The notes under the pieces were generated by a model. It was not told where the DNA came from. It did no database searches and saw nothing but the letters and a program-made list of their open reading frames with translations. A DNA stretch of 64,000 bases from Nonomuraea pusilla (GTDB lineage Bacteria; Actinomycetota; Actinomycetes; Streptosporangiales; Streptosporangiaceae), in contig NZ_FOBF01000019.1 of assembly GCF_900109355.1 (NCBI RefSeq), forward strand, positions 62,001 to 126,000, given 5' to 3'. A program made the translations under genes and the position numbers. Shown here in pieces: positions 8,530 through 16,981 of this stretch. How positions within the stretch are numbered: position 1 is the stretch's first letter; the number at the start of each line of letters is the position of its first letter.

Positions 8530-9380
8530 GCCGTCACCTCCCTGCGCCGCAGCCACCACACGAGGGGCACGGCGGTGGCGATCACCAGGAGCGTCACGGT
8601 GAACCCGAGCGCGCTGGCGGAGCCGAAGAAGCCCTGCCCCCACTGCTGGCGCATCACCACGTTCAGGGCCCGCGTGTGGTCGCCGGGCCCGCCGCCGGTG
8701 GTGGCGGCGATCACGTCGTACGCGCTGAGCGCGCCCACCAGCGTGACCGCCACGTTGAAGGTCAGCGCCGGGGCGAGCAGCGGGAACACCACCCGCCGGA
8801 ACCTGGTCCACGGCCCGGCCCCGTCGACGGTCGCCGACTCCAGCAGCGACTCCGGGATGCCGTTGAGGCCCGCGATGTAGACGAGGGTGATCAGCCCGCT
8901 CCACTTCCACGCGTCGATGAACGCGACCGTCACCAGCGCGGTGGACGGTTCGCCCAGCCACGCCCACTCGATGCCGAGGAAGGAGTTGACCGCCCCGTCG
9001 GGGGCGAGGAGGCCGCGCCAGATGTATCCGGCGGCCAGCGGCGAGACGAGCGTCGGCAGGAAGAACGCGGAGCGGAAGACGGTGTTGATCCCGCTGGTCC
9101 GCTGGAGGGCCAGGGCCAGCGAGAGGCTGACCGTGTTCTGGATCGCCATGCACAGGATCGCGTACAGCACGGTCACGGTGACGGCGTTGGCCAGCAGGTC
9201 CTGGTCGATCAGCGTGCGGACGTTCTCCAGCCCGTTCCAGGTGATCTCGGCTCGGAAGCTCGTCCAGGAGGAGAACGCGAACCGGACGTTCAGCAGGAAC
9301 GGGGCGACGAAGAAGACCGTGACCAGCACGATCGCGGGCAGTGCCCACGGCAGCCAGGCCGCCCTGTTCCGCATCACCAT
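8526..9380 (-). CDS. Carbohydrate ABC transporter permease, MalF type
   Basis: A 284-residue membrane protein with six predicted helices, beginning WLPWALPAIVLVTVFFVAPF. The EAA loop is IPESLLESATVDGAGPWTRF, a slightly divergent form of the CUT1 motif. It pairs with the MalG-type permease directly downstream (4-bp ATGA overlap). The start is the ATG at 9380 inside the last codons of the binding-protein gene; an alternative ATG two codons later (9374) forms a TGATG junction and is equally possible. Confidence 0.92.
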   Translation of the reverse strand: MVMRNRAAWLPWALPAIVLVTVFFVAPFLLNVRFAFSSWTSFRAEITWNGLENVRTLIDQDLLANAVTVTVLYAILCMAIQNTVSLSLALALQRTSGINTVFRSAFFLPTLVSPLAAGYIWRGLLAPDGAVNSFLGIEWAWLGEPSTALVTVAFIDAWKWSGLITLVYIAGLNGIPESLLESATVDGAGPWTRFRRVVFPLLAPALTFNVAVTLVGALSAYDVIAATTGGGPGDHTRALNVVMRQQWGQGFFGSASALGFTVTLLVIATAVPLVWWLRRREVTA

Positions 9381-10681
9381 CCGGGCAGTCCCGCCGCCTT
9401 GGCCGCCTGCTCGACCTGGCCCTGCAGCTGGGTCGCCGCCTTCTGCGGGTCCTTCTGCCCGGCGATCAGCTCGGACATGAGCTGGGCCAGCCCGCCCATG
9501 CCGGGGATGTCGGAGTTGAAGGCGATGACCGCGCCGGTGTCGTACGCCTTCTTGACGTCCTGCAGCACGGCCGGGACGCCCTGCGGGTCGGGCACGTCCT
9601 TGAACACGGGGAAGGTCTTGGACGCGGTGACGTACTCGGCGTAGGCGGGGCCGGTCATGAAGCGCACGAAGTCGAGCGACGCCTTCTCCCGCGCCGCGTC
9701 ACCGGTCTTGGGCAGGTAGAACGTGCCGATCGGGCCGGGTGCGTAGGTCACGAGCGGCTTGTCGCTCGACAGGCCGGCGAAGCCGACGGTCTCGTCGACG
9801 GTCTTCTGGTCGCCGCCCGCGGCGGCGAGGAGGGCCGGGAGCATGTCGGAGTGCTGGGCGACCATGGCGGCCTCGCCGGTCACGAGGGCCTTCATGGAGT
9901 CCTCGAACTTGGCGGTGACGATGTCCTTGTTGAAGCAGCCGTCGGCCTTCAGCTTGGCGTAGGCGGTCAGGCCGGAGACGAAGGGCGAGCCGGGGTCGGC
10001 CAGGGTGCTGGTGTGGGAGGCGATGGCCTTGCCGTACGCGTTGGACTGGTTGGCGCCCGCCAGGTAGAGGATGGGCAGGATCTGCACCGGCCAGATCGAC
10101 CCGCCCGACTCGAAGACCGGCGTGACCCCGGCGGCCTTGAGCTTGGGGCAGGCGGCGGCGAGTTCGGTGAAGTTCGTGGGCGGGGTCAGCCCGGCCGCGG
10201 CGAAGACCTTCTTGTTGTAGTAGAGGCCGAAGACCTGGGGGAAGCCGGTGATGGCGGCGTAGACCTTGCCGTCGACGGACCCGGCGGTCCGGTAGAGGTC
10301 GCCGGACCTCCCGATGTACGCCTCGCCGGTCAGGTCGCGCAGGTTCTGGGCCGGGTTGAGGGCGAGCAGGCCGCTCACCGTCGCGTGGTACTCCAGGATG
10401 TCGGGGCGGTCGCCGGTGGCCCACTTGGTCTGGGTGGTGTCCTCGAAGCCGTCGGACGGGATCGACACGAGCTCGATCTTGTGGCCGGACTGCTTCTCGA
10501 ACTTCTTGTACATCTCCAGCAGCGGCGCCGGGTCCGCGCTGTTGTGCCAGAGGGTCAGCTTCACCTGACCGGTCCCCTCGGGGGCGGACGACCCGCAGCC
10601 GGAGAGGGACAGGGCGAGGACGGCGCCTATCGCCGCGCCGAGCGGACGAGATGGTGCTCTCACGCTCGTGCTCCTGTTCAT
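9374..10681 (-). CDS. Sugar ABC transporter substrate-binding lipoprotein
   Basis: A 435-residue family 1 extracellular solute-binding protein. The N-terminus has a signal peptide with the lipobox LSLSGC, so the mature protein is anchored to the outer face of the membrane. The body has the expected LTLWHNSADPAPLLEMYKKF start and two-lobe layout. It is the first gene of the operon reading through two permeases, a beta-lactamase-fold hydrolase and the GH78 rhamnosidase. Its promoter overlaps a perfect LacI-type palindrome (10694-10707), and the divergent LacI gene begins at 10817, so ligand-released repression is likely. The ligand is probably a rhamnose-containing glycoside. Confidence 0.92.
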   Translation of the reverse strand: MNRSTSVRAPSRPLGAAIGAVLALSLSGCGSSAPEGTGQVKLTLWHNSADPAPLLEMYKKFEKQSGHKIELVSIPSDGFEDTTQTKWATGDRPDILEYHATVSGLLALNPAQNLRDLTGEAYIGRSGDLYRTAGSVDGKVYAAITGFPQVFGLYYNKKVFAAAGLTPPTNFTELAAACPKLKAAGVTPVFESGGSIWPVQILPILYLAGANQSNAYGKAIASHTSTLADPGSPFVSGLTAYAKLKADGCFNKDIVTAKFEDSMKALVTGEAAMVAQHSDMLPALLAAAGGDQKTVDETVGFAGLSSDKPLVTYAPGPIGTFYLPKTGDAAREKASLDFVRFMTGPAYAEYVTASKTFPVFKDVPDPQGVPAVLQDVKKAYDTGAVIAFNSDIPGMGGLAQLMSELIAGQKDPQKAATQLQGQVEQAAKAAGLPGW

Positions 10682-10693
10682 GTGGGGGAATGT

Positions 10694-10707
10694 GTAGAAC
10701 GTTCTAC
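10694..10707. promoter_or_regulatory. LacI-family operator O1 and promoter of the sugar-import operon
   Basis: GTAGAACGTTCTAC is a perfect 14-bp palindrome centred on CG, the classic LacI-family half-site layout. On the minus strand TTGACG (10730-10725) is a good -35 and, 18 bp downstream, TAGAAC (10706-10701) inside the palindrome is the likely -10, so a bound repressor would block polymerase. It serves the binding-protein gene that starts at 10681. Confidence 0.75.
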
Positions 10708-10782
10708 GGCATGGCGGAAACGCCCGTCAAGGGGTGGACCTGAGCAGTGGTGGCGGGCTAGCCTCTGCTCTCAGCGCAGTGT

Positions 10783-10796
10783 GTAGTTCGTTCTAC
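10783..10796. promoter_or_regulatory. LacI-family operator O2, upstream of the LacI gene
   Basis: GTAGTTCGTTCTAC repeats the O1 operator with two changes in the left half. Its centre is 89 bp from that of O1 and 20 bp upstream of the LacI start, a layout suited to autoregulation and possibly to looping between the two sites. Confidence 0.65.
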
Positions 10797-10816
10797 GAGA
10801 ACCCGAAGGATGGCGT

Positions 10817-11839
10817 GTGACGAGCGGACGGGTGACGATCGCCGACGTGGCCAGGCGGGCCGGGGTTTCCACGGCCGCCGTGTCCAAGGTGGTGCGCGGG
10901 GCCTACGGCGTGAGCGCGGAGATGCAGGCCAAGGTGACGCAGGCCATCGACGAGCTGGGCTACCGCCCGCACGCCGCGGCCCGCGCCCTGCGCGGACGCA
11001 CCTACACCCTCGGCGTCATGCTCTCGGACACCCGCAACCCGTTCTTCCCCGACATCATCGAGGGCGTCACCGGCCGGCTGCGCGACACCGAGTACCAGGT
11101 GCTGCTCGGGCCCGGCGGGATCGAGCCGAGGACGCAGGCCAGGATGACCGACGCCATGATCGACCGGAGCATGGACGGGCTCATCCTGATCTCGCCGGTC
11201 ATGACGGACGCCGAACTCGCCGCCATCGCCGCGGCCGTCCCGGTCGTGGTGGTGGGCAGGCACGGCGGGGCCGGTGCCTCCAGCGCGGCGTACGACTCGG
11301 TCGTCGACGACGACGTGATGGGGGCGAGGCTCGTGGTCGACCACCTGGTCGGGCTCGGGCACACCCGGATCGCGCACATCACCCACCTGGAGCGGGCCCG
11401 CGCCCAGGGGCTGCCGCACACGGTGCGCGCCGAAGGCTACCGCCAGGCGATGCGCGCCCACGGGCTCGCCGACGACGTGCTGGCCACCTCCTTCACCGAG
11501 GAGGGCGGCTTCGAGGGCGCGAGGGAGCTGCTCGCGCGCGACGACCGGCCCACCGCGATCTTCGCCGGGGCCGACATCGCGGCGCTCGGCGTGCTGCGCG
11601 CCGCCGACGAGGCGGGCCTGTCGGTGCCGGAGGACCTCTCCGTCGCCGGGTACGACAACATCGGCATCGCCTCGCTCAAGCGCATCTCGCTCACGAGCGT
11701 CGACCAGGACGGGCACGTCATCGGGGCGACCGCCGCGCGCCTGCTCGTCGAACGCATCGAGGGACGCTCGCGATCGGTGGCGTCGTCGGTGTCGCCCACG
11801 CTGATCGTCCGCGGAACCACGGGACCGCCTCGCCTCTGA
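10817..11839 (+). CDS. LacI family transcriptional repressor
   Basis: A 340-residue repressor. Residues about 6-55 are the LacI DNA-binding headpiece (VTIADVARRAGVSTAAVSKV, then the hinge helix HAAARALRG). The remainder is a periplasmic-binding-protein-like sensor with the usual LGVMLSDTRNPFFPDI opening and the SVAGYDNIGIASL segment near the end. The GTG at 10817 is supported by GAAGGA six nt upstream. It is divergent from the sugar-import/rhamnosidase operon, and two matching palindromes lie between the genes, so it almost certainly controls that operon and itself. The inducer is presumably rhamnose or the imported glycoside. Confidence 0.93.
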   Translation: MTSGRVTIADVARRAGVSTAAVSKVVRGAYGVSAEMQAKVTQAIDELGYRPHAAARALRGRTYTLGVMLSDTRNPFFPDIIEGVTGRLRDTEYQVLLGPGGIEPRTQARMTDAMIDRSMDGLILISPVMTDAELAAIAAAVPVVVVGRHGGAGASSAAYDSVVDDDVMGARLVVDHLVGLGHTRIAHITHLERARAQGLPHTVRAEGYRQAMRAHGLADDVLATSFTEEGGFEGARELLARDDRPTAIFAGADIAALGVLRAADEAGLSVPEDLSVAGYDNIGIASLKRISLTSVDQDGHVIGATAARLLVERIEGRSRSVASSVSPTLIVRGTTGPPRL

Positions 11840-11879
11840 GGGCCGGCCGCACGCCCGGGGGAGTGTCGCGGACCACCTA

Positions 11880-11893
11880 TTAAAACGATTTAA
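11880..11893. promoter_or_regulatory. LacI-type operator of a second specificity
   Basis: TTAAAACGATTTAA is a 14-bp CG-centred near-palindrome (one mismatched pair) just upstream of the ribosome site of the gene at 11910. It overlaps TATTAA at 11878-11883, a possible -10. Its half-site (TTAAAAC) differs clearly from the GTAGAAC half-site of the neighbouring LacI, so another LacI-family protein is likely to bind it. Confidence 0.5.
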
Positions 11894-11909
11894 TGGAAGG
11901 ACCCCCCAC

Positions 11910-13493
11910 GTGAGACGACTCGCTCTCCTCGCCCTTCTCCTCCCGCTGGTCGCGCCCGCGCAACCGGCCCTCGCCCGGACGGCCGCCCCGTCCTGCCCGG
12001 TCAGGGTCGACCCCGCGGCGTTCGCCTCCGAGGCCCGCCTGAGCACCCTGGCGGAGCAGCAGAAGGCGTTCGGCCCCAGGCCGACCGGCTCCACCGCGCA
12101 CGCCGCCTACGTCGACTGGCTGGAGGACGAGATGGCGGCCGTCCCCGGCCTCCAGCTCTCCTCCCTGCCCTACGCCATCGACCGCTGGGACAGCCTCGGC
12201 ACCGGCCTGACCGTCGGCGGCACGGCCGTGCAGGTCGCGGCCCCCGTGCCGTTCTCCTCCTCCACCGGCGCGGGCGGCGTCTCGGCGCCGCTCGTCCACC
12301 TGGCCGCGGGGACGAACATCACGGCGGCCAACGCCGCCGGGAAGATCGTCGTCAGGGACCTGCCGTGGACCAGCGTGCCCAACCTGCTGTTCTATCCGCT
12401 CGGCGGCCTCGGCTACTCCATGTACGACCCGGCCCTCACGATCAACATGCTCGGCTCGGAGTCGATGGAGGCCCCGGCCGCGGCCGACGCCGACCTCAAG
12501 GCGGCCGCCGCCGCGGGCGCGGTGGGCGTCATCGAGGTCAGCCAGCTCCCGCACGCCCAGATCCAGGGCATGTACGCGCCCTACGAGGGGCTGCCGTACG
12601 GCGTGCCCGGCGCGTACGTCGGCGCCGACCAGGGCAAGCAGATCAAGGACGCGCTGGCCGCCGGGCAGCCGGTCCAGGCCACGCTGACCGTGAACGCCGC
12701 CTGGACGCCGACGACGACCCGCACCCTGCTCGCGACGCTCCCCGGCGGGAGCGCCCAGAAGATCGTCGTGGAGAGCCACACCGACGGCATGAGCCCGGTG
12801 TGGGACAACGGCCCGCTCACCATGATCGAGATGGCCCGCTACCTGTCGTCGCTGCCGGTGGAGTGCCGTCCGCGCACCGTGCAGTTCGCGTTCGTGACCG
12901 GCCACCTCTACCAGCACCTGACCGGCCCCGGCGCGCGCGAGGGCGGCGCGGGACAGCTCGCCGCCCAGCTCGACGCCGAGTACGACCAGGGCGGGGTCTC
13001 CTCCGTCGTCGTGCTCGAACACCTCGGCGCCAAGCGCTACGACGCGGTCGCCAGGCCGAACGGCCTGCCGGGCAAGCAGCTCGTCGCCAGCCCCACCCTC
13101 ACCGAACTGCTGATGGTCCCCGTCAGCGAGAGCACGCCGCTGCGCGAACTGGTCAGGGGCCACATCGAGTACTGGGACGTGAGGCGCACCGCCGTACTCA
13201 AGGGCCTGTCCGCGGCCGACCTCGCCACGGTGCCGCACCACTGCGGCTTCGGCGGCGAGGGCACGCCGTACAACCAGCACCTGCTGCCCGTCATCGCGCC
13301 CATCGCCGCGCCCAGGACGCTGTTCTCGCCGCAGTTCGGCGTCGAGGCGATCGACCTGCCGGTGATGCGCAAGGCGTCGCTCGCCTTCACCGACGTCGTG
13401 CTCGACCTCGGCCCCATGGACCAGTCGGCCGTCGCGGGCGACGTCACCGCCATGCGCCAGCAGCGCGCCTCCGGCACGCCGGGGTGCGCGTGA
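11910..13493 (+). CDS. Secreted M28-like metallopeptidase with PA-type insert
   Basis: A 527-residue protein with a signal peptide (RRLALLALLLPLVAPAQPALA). After an N-terminal helical segment there is a protease-associated-like insert (VHLAAGTNITAANAAGKIVV), then an M28-type core: SHTDGMSPVWDNGPL supplies the His-Asp and second Asp metal ligands, and VLEHLGA may supply a Glu. The classic EE pair after the Asp is not evident, so activity as an aminopeptidase is uncertain; other amide or ester substrates are possible. The GTG start follows GGAAGGA at about 11896-11902. Its stop overlaps the next gene start region, so the two are co-translated. A related cytoplasmic protein sits at 19898-21220. 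Confidence 0.7.
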   Translation: MRRLALLALLLPLVAPAQPALARTAAPSCPVRVDPAAFASEARLSTLAEQQKAFGPRPTGSTAHAAYVDWLEDEMAAVPGLQLSSLPYAIDRWDSLGTGLTVGGTAVQVAAPVPFSSSTGAGGVSAPLVHLAAGTNITAANAAGKIVVRDLPWTSVPNLLFYPLGGLGYSMYDPALTINMLGSESMEAPAAADADLKAAAAAGAVGVIEVSQLPHAQIQGMYAPYEGLPYGVPGAYVGADQGKQIKDALAAGQPVQATLTVNAAWTPTTTRTLLATLPGGSAQKIVVESHTDGMSPVWDNGPLTMIEMARYLSSLPVECRPRTVQFAFVTGHLYQHLTGPGAREGGAGQLAAQLDAEYDQGGVSSVVVLEHLGAKRYDAVARPNGLPGKQLVASPTLTELLMVPVSESTPLRELVRGHIEYWDVRRTAVLKGLSAADLATVPHHCGFGGEGTPYNQHLLPVIAPIAAPRTLFSPQFGVEAIDLPVMRKASLAFTDVVLDLGPMDQSAVAGDVTAMRQQRASGTPGCA

Positions 13494-13495
13494 GC

Positions 13496-15391
13496 ATGGA
13501 CAGGAGGGCACTCGTGCGCCGGCACACCGTCGTCGACGCCGGGTGTCCGCTCACCGTCGGCAACGGGGAGTTCGCCTTCACCGCCGACGCCACCGGGCTG
13601 CAGACCTTCGCGCCGCTCGGCACGCTCGCGCAGTGGGGCTGGCACACGATGCCCAACCCCGAGGGCCACGCGCTGGAGGACGCGTTCACCGACTACGACG
13701 GCGTCGGTTATCCGGACCTGTATCCGGCCACCGAGGCGGGCGGCTGGCTGCACGTGAACCCGCACCGCCTGCATCTCGGCCGGATCGGGCTCGACGCCGA
13801 CGAGGCCGCCCCGCTCGGCCGGTCCGCGCAGACCCTCGACCTGTGGACCGGCACGCTGTCCAGCTCCTTCGAGCTGGGCGGCCTGCCGTACGAGGTGGAG
13901 ACGGTCTGCCACCCCGAGCGGGACCTGCTGGCCGTTCGCGTCGTGGGCGGCGCGGGGATCAGGATCGCCTTCCCCTACGCCAGCGACGGCTGGAACACCA
14001 CCGCCGACTGGGACAAGCCGAACAGGCACACCACCACGTACACGCGGGACGGCTCGCGCTGCGACTTCACCCGCGTCCTGGACGAGGACCGCTACCACGT
14101 CGCGGCCGAGTGGACGGGAGCCGCACGGCTCACGTCGCCCGGCGCGCACGTGTACCTGATCCGGGGCGACGAGGAGCTGGAGCTCGTCGTCGAGTTCGCA
14201 CCCCACCCCGTCGGGGCCGCCCTCCCGTCCTTCTCCCAGGTCCGTACGGCAGCCGCCGCCCACTGGGAGAGGTTCTGGACGAGCGGGGGAGCGGTGAGCT
14301 TCGACGGCAGCGCCGACCCGCGGGCGCCCGAGCTCGAACGCCGGGTCGTACTCTCGCAGTACCTCACCGCGGTCAACTGCGCGGGCTCCACCCCGCCGCA
14401 GGAGACCGGGCTGGCGGTCAACTCCTGGAGCGGCAAGTTCCACCTGGAGATGCACTGGTGGCACGCCGCCCACTTCGCCCTGTGGGGCAGGCCGGAGCTG
14501 CTGGAGCGGAGCCTGCCGTGGTACCGCTCGATCCTGCCGCGGGCCAGGGCCACGGCCGCGCGGCAGGGCTTCCGCGGCGCCCGCTGGCCCAAGCAGGTGG
14601 GGCCGGAGGGCAGGGAGAGCCCCAGCGAGATCGGCGCCTTCGTCGTCTGGCAGCAGCCGCACCTGATCTACTTCGCCGAGCTGCTCCGCAGGGTCCGCCC
14701 GGGGGCGCTGGAGGACTACCGGGACCTGGTGTTCGAGACGGCCGAGTTCATGGCCTCCTTCGCGGGCGGCGGGCATCTGGGGCCGCCCCTGGTCCCGGCG
14801 CAGGAGTCCTACTACGAGTCCAGGCGGTCGGTGCGGGATCCCACGTTCGAGCTGGCCTACTGGTGGTGGGGGCTGGAGACGGCCCAGCGGTGGCGGGTCC
14901 TGCTCGGCCTCGACCCCGACCCCGAGTGGACCAGGGTCCTGGACCGCCTGGCCCGGCCCCTGGTGCGCGACGGCGTCTACGCGGCCATCGGCGTGGAGCC
15001 GTACACGGTCAGGACCGACCATCCCTCGATGACCGGCGCGCTCGGGTTCGTGCCGCCCACCCCGCTGATCGACCCCGAGATCATGCGGGCCACCCTGCAC
15101 GACGTGCTCGCCGACTGGGACCTGGAGAGCACCTGGGGCTGGGACTATCCGATGCTCGCCATGTGCGCGGCCAGGCTCGGCGAGCCCGACACCGCCGTGG
15201 ACGCGCTGCTGATGGACGCCCCGAAGAACACCTACCTGGCCAGCGGCCACAACCACCAGTGGCCCGGCCTGCTGCCCCTCTACCTGCCGGGCAACGGCGG
15301 CCTGCTGGCCGCCGTCGCGCACATGGCGGCGGAGGGGTGCTTCCCCGAGGGCTGGCTGGTTCAGGCGGAAGGGGTGGTCGCGATGCCGTGA
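13496..15391 (+). CDS. Predicted (alpha/alpha)6-barrel glycoside hydrolase (GH65/GH95-like clan)
   Basis: A 631-residue cytoplasmic protein. It opens with DAGCPLTVGNGEFAFTADATG, typical of the N-terminal beta-sandwich of six-hairpin glycosidases, and continues into an aromatic-rich barrel (HLEMHWWHAAHFALWGR; YYESRRSVRDPTFELAYWWWG; STWGWDYPMLAMCAARLG). Acidic residues around GPEGRESPSEIG are candidate catalytic acids. I cannot assign a numbered GH family with certainty or name the sugar. The start is ATG 13496 or the in-frame GTG 13490, which overlaps the TGA of the M28-like gene (GTGA). The 3' end overlaps the convergent TetR gene by 31 bp. Context suggests processing of sugars freed by the neighbouring secreted enzyme. 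Confidence 0.7.
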   Translation: MDRRALVRRHTVVDAGCPLTVGNGEFAFTADATGLQTFAPLGTLAQWGWHTMPNPEGHALEDAFTDYDGVGYPDLYPATEAGGWLHVNPHRLHLGRIGLDADEAAPLGRSAQTLDLWTGTLSSSFELGGLPYEVETVCHPERDLLAVRVVGGAGIRIAFPYASDGWNTTADWDKPNRHTTTYTRDGSRCDFTRVLDEDRYHVAAEWTGAARLTSPGAHVYLIRGDEELELVVEFAPHPVGAALPSFSQVRTAAAAHWERFWTSGGAVSFDGSADPRAPELERRVVLSQYLTAVNCAGSTPPQETGLAVNSWSGKFHLEMHWWHAAHFALWGRPELLERSLPWYRSILPRARATAARQGFRGARWPKQVGPEGRESPSEIGAFVVWQQPHLIYFAELLRRVRPGALEDYRDLVFETAEFMASFAGGGHLGPPLVPAQESYYESRRSVRDPTFELAYWWWGLETAQRWRVLLGLDPDPEWTRVLDRLARPLVRDGVYAAIGVEPYTVRTDHPSMTGALGFVPPTPLIDPEIMRATLHDVLADWDLESTWGWDYPMLAMCAARLGEPDTAVDALLMDAPKNTYLASGHNHQWPGLLPLYLPGNGGLLAAVAHMAAEGCFPEGWLVQAEGVVAMP

Positions 15392-16047
15392 TCGGGCCCG
15401 GCGAGCAGGGTGACCGTGTAGTGGCAGAGGTCGCCGGCCCACGACGTCAGCGTGGCGACGCGGCCCTCACGCACCTCCGAGGCGATGAACTCGGTGGCGC
15501 CGTAGACGATCAGGCGGGGCACCGCGGCACGCAGCGGCGGCAGCGAGGGGTCCTCCAGCCTGGCCCGCGCGGCCAGGGCCCCCAGCATGTCGAGGAAGGG
15601 CCGGTAGGCGGCGTCGCGCTGCTCGACGGCCCGCTCGCCCACCCTCGGCAACTCCACGAAGTACGCCTGCGCGTACTCGGGGCGCTCCTGCCACCACCGC
15701 AGGTAGGCGGCCATCCCGAGCCGGAGCGCCTCCCTCCAGCGGTCGCCCGCCCCCGACGCGGCCGCGCGGATCGAGTCGATCATCTCGGGCAGGTCGCGCT
15801 CGCATCCGGCGAGGAAGCACGCCTCCTTGTCGGCGAACTGGGCGTAGAAGGCGTTGCGCGAGACCCGCGCGGCGGCGATCACGTCCGGCACGGTCGTGGC
15901 GGCGTATCCGCGCCTCGCGACGAGCCTCAGCATGGCCTCCACGAGGCGGTCCCGCTGGGAGGCGCGCACCGTGTCGGGGGAGAGCCCGTGCCGCCCCCTG
16001 GGGAGCGGCCGGGCCGCCGGAACTTCCTTCTGTTCATGTCTTGACAT
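15361..16047 (-). CDS. TetR family transcriptional repressor
   Basis: A 228-residue protein. The helix-turn-helix spans about residues 30-75 (LVEAMLRLVARRGYAATTV, then VIAAARVSRNAFYAQFADKE). The C-terminal half is a divergent TetR ligand domain. A 24-bp inverted repeat lies at 16073-16096 between this gene and the divergent hydrolase/ABC operon, so it probably represses both. The start ATG is near a candidate -10 (TACGAT at 16062-16057), giving a very short leader. Ligand unknown, probably a product of the operon's enzymes. Confidence 0.9.
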   Translation of the reverse strand: MSRHEQKEVPAARPLPRGRHGLSPDTVRASQRDRLVEAMLRLVARRGYAATTVPDVIAAARVSRNAFYAQFADKEACFLAGCERDLPEMIDSIRAAASGAGDRWREALRLGMAAYLRWWQERPEYAQAYFVELPRVGERAVEQRDAAYRPFLDMLGALAARARLEDPSLPPLRAAVPRLIVYGATEFIASEVREGRVATLTSWAGDLCHYTVTLLAGPDHGIATTPSA

Positions 16048-16072
16048 CGCTCACCGATCGTACTTCCCTCTC

Positions 16073-16096
16073 TTTGGAGACGTTCACGTCTCCAAA
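16073..16096. promoter_or_regulatory. Probable TetR operator in the divergent promoter region
   Basis: Perfect inverted repeat: TTTGGAGACGT, a 2-nt spacer, then ACGTCTCCAAA. It covers TTGGAG (a candidate -35 for the rightward operon, with TAATCC 17 bp downstream) and the leftward -35 candidate TGAACG (16086-16081). One dimer site would thus control both directions. Confidence 0.8.
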
Positions 16097-16113
16097 TAAT
16101 CCGCGAGGTGACC

Positions 16114-16971
16114 ATGGAGAACTTCACCCGTCGGCAGGCGTTGCGGGCAGGGGCACTCGGCCTCGTGTCGGCCGGATTGCTGTCGTGGACCACCGAGGCC
16201 GGCGCCGCCTCCACCATCGAGACGATCTACAAGGCGGCGGGTCCGTGGCCGGTCGCCACCGGCACCTCGGGCGGCCACCGGCTCTACTACCCGTCGACCC
16301 TGGGCGCGGGCGGCGTCACCCACCCGATCGTCACCTGGGGCAACGGCTCGTGGGCCACCCCCGACAACTATCCGGGACTGCTCAACCACCTCGCCTCATG
16401 GGGCTTCGCGGTGGTCGCCTCCACCGACACGACCACGGGCACCGGCGCCGAGATCCTCGCCGCCGCCCAGCACCTCATCGGCCTCGGCGCCGACCCCGCC
16501 AGCGTCTTCCACGGCAAGCTGGACACCGCCCAGGTCGCCGCCGTCGGCCACTCCCAGGGCGCGGGCGGATCCATCAACGCGGCCAACCACTCCGCCGGGC
16601 TGATCAAGACCGTCGTGCCGATCGCCGTGCCCGCGCAGTGGATGGCCAGCCCAGGAGACGAGTTCTCCGTCCCCGACCTGACCTGCCCGGTGCTCTTCCT
16701 CAGCGGCGCGAACGACTGGCTGATCTCCTCCGCCGGGACCGTGCAGGGCTACTACGACCAGGCCACCGCCGGGGCGGGCATGGCGCTGCTCAAGGGCGCG
16801 GGGCACAACGACATCCAGAACACCGGCGGGGGCTTCCTCGGCTACCTGACCGCCTGGCTGAGGTACCGCCTCCAGGCCGACACCCAGGCCCGCGGGGCGT
16901 TCGCCGGCGGCGCCCCCGAGCTCCCCACCAACACCGCCTGGCAGAACCAGGCGCTCAAGAATCTCACCTAG
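16114..16971 (+). CDS. Tat-exported alpha/beta hydrolase
   Basis: A 285-residue protein with a twin-arginine signal (FTRRQALRAGALGLVSAG), so it is folded before export. The nucleophile elbow VGHSQGAGG puts Ser near 147; Asp in SGANDWLIS and His in GAGHND complete a likely triad. The motif SVFHGKLDTAQVAAVGHSQG closely matches the secreted hydrolase at 482-1282, so the two are paralogues. ATG 16114 is preferred because GAGG ends 6 nt upstream; a GTG at 16108 is in frame. It is the first gene of a five-gene operon (binding protein, two permeases, M28-like peptidase, esterase) and probably cleaves an extracellular ester to release a sugar for the importer. Confidence 0.85.
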   Translation: MENFTRRQALRAGALGLVSAGLLSWTTEAGAASTIETIYKAAGPWPVATGTSGGHRLYYPSTLGAGGVTHPIVTWGNGSWATPDNYPGLLNHLASWGFAVVASTDTTTGTGAEILAAAQHLIGLGADPASVFHGKLDTAQVAAVGHSQGAGGSINAANHSAGLIKTVVPIAVPAQWMASPGDEFSVPDLTCPVLFLSGANDWLISSAGTVQGYYDQATAGAGMALLKGAGHNDIQNTGGGFLGYLTAWLRYRLQADTQARGAFAGGAPELPTNTAWQNQALKNLT

Positions 16972-16981
16972 GAGAACCACC

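Noticed and set aside
4119..10681. True beta-lactamase in the rhamnoside operon
   Set aside because: The 6725-7714 protein has SxxK but no export signal and sits in a catabolic operon.
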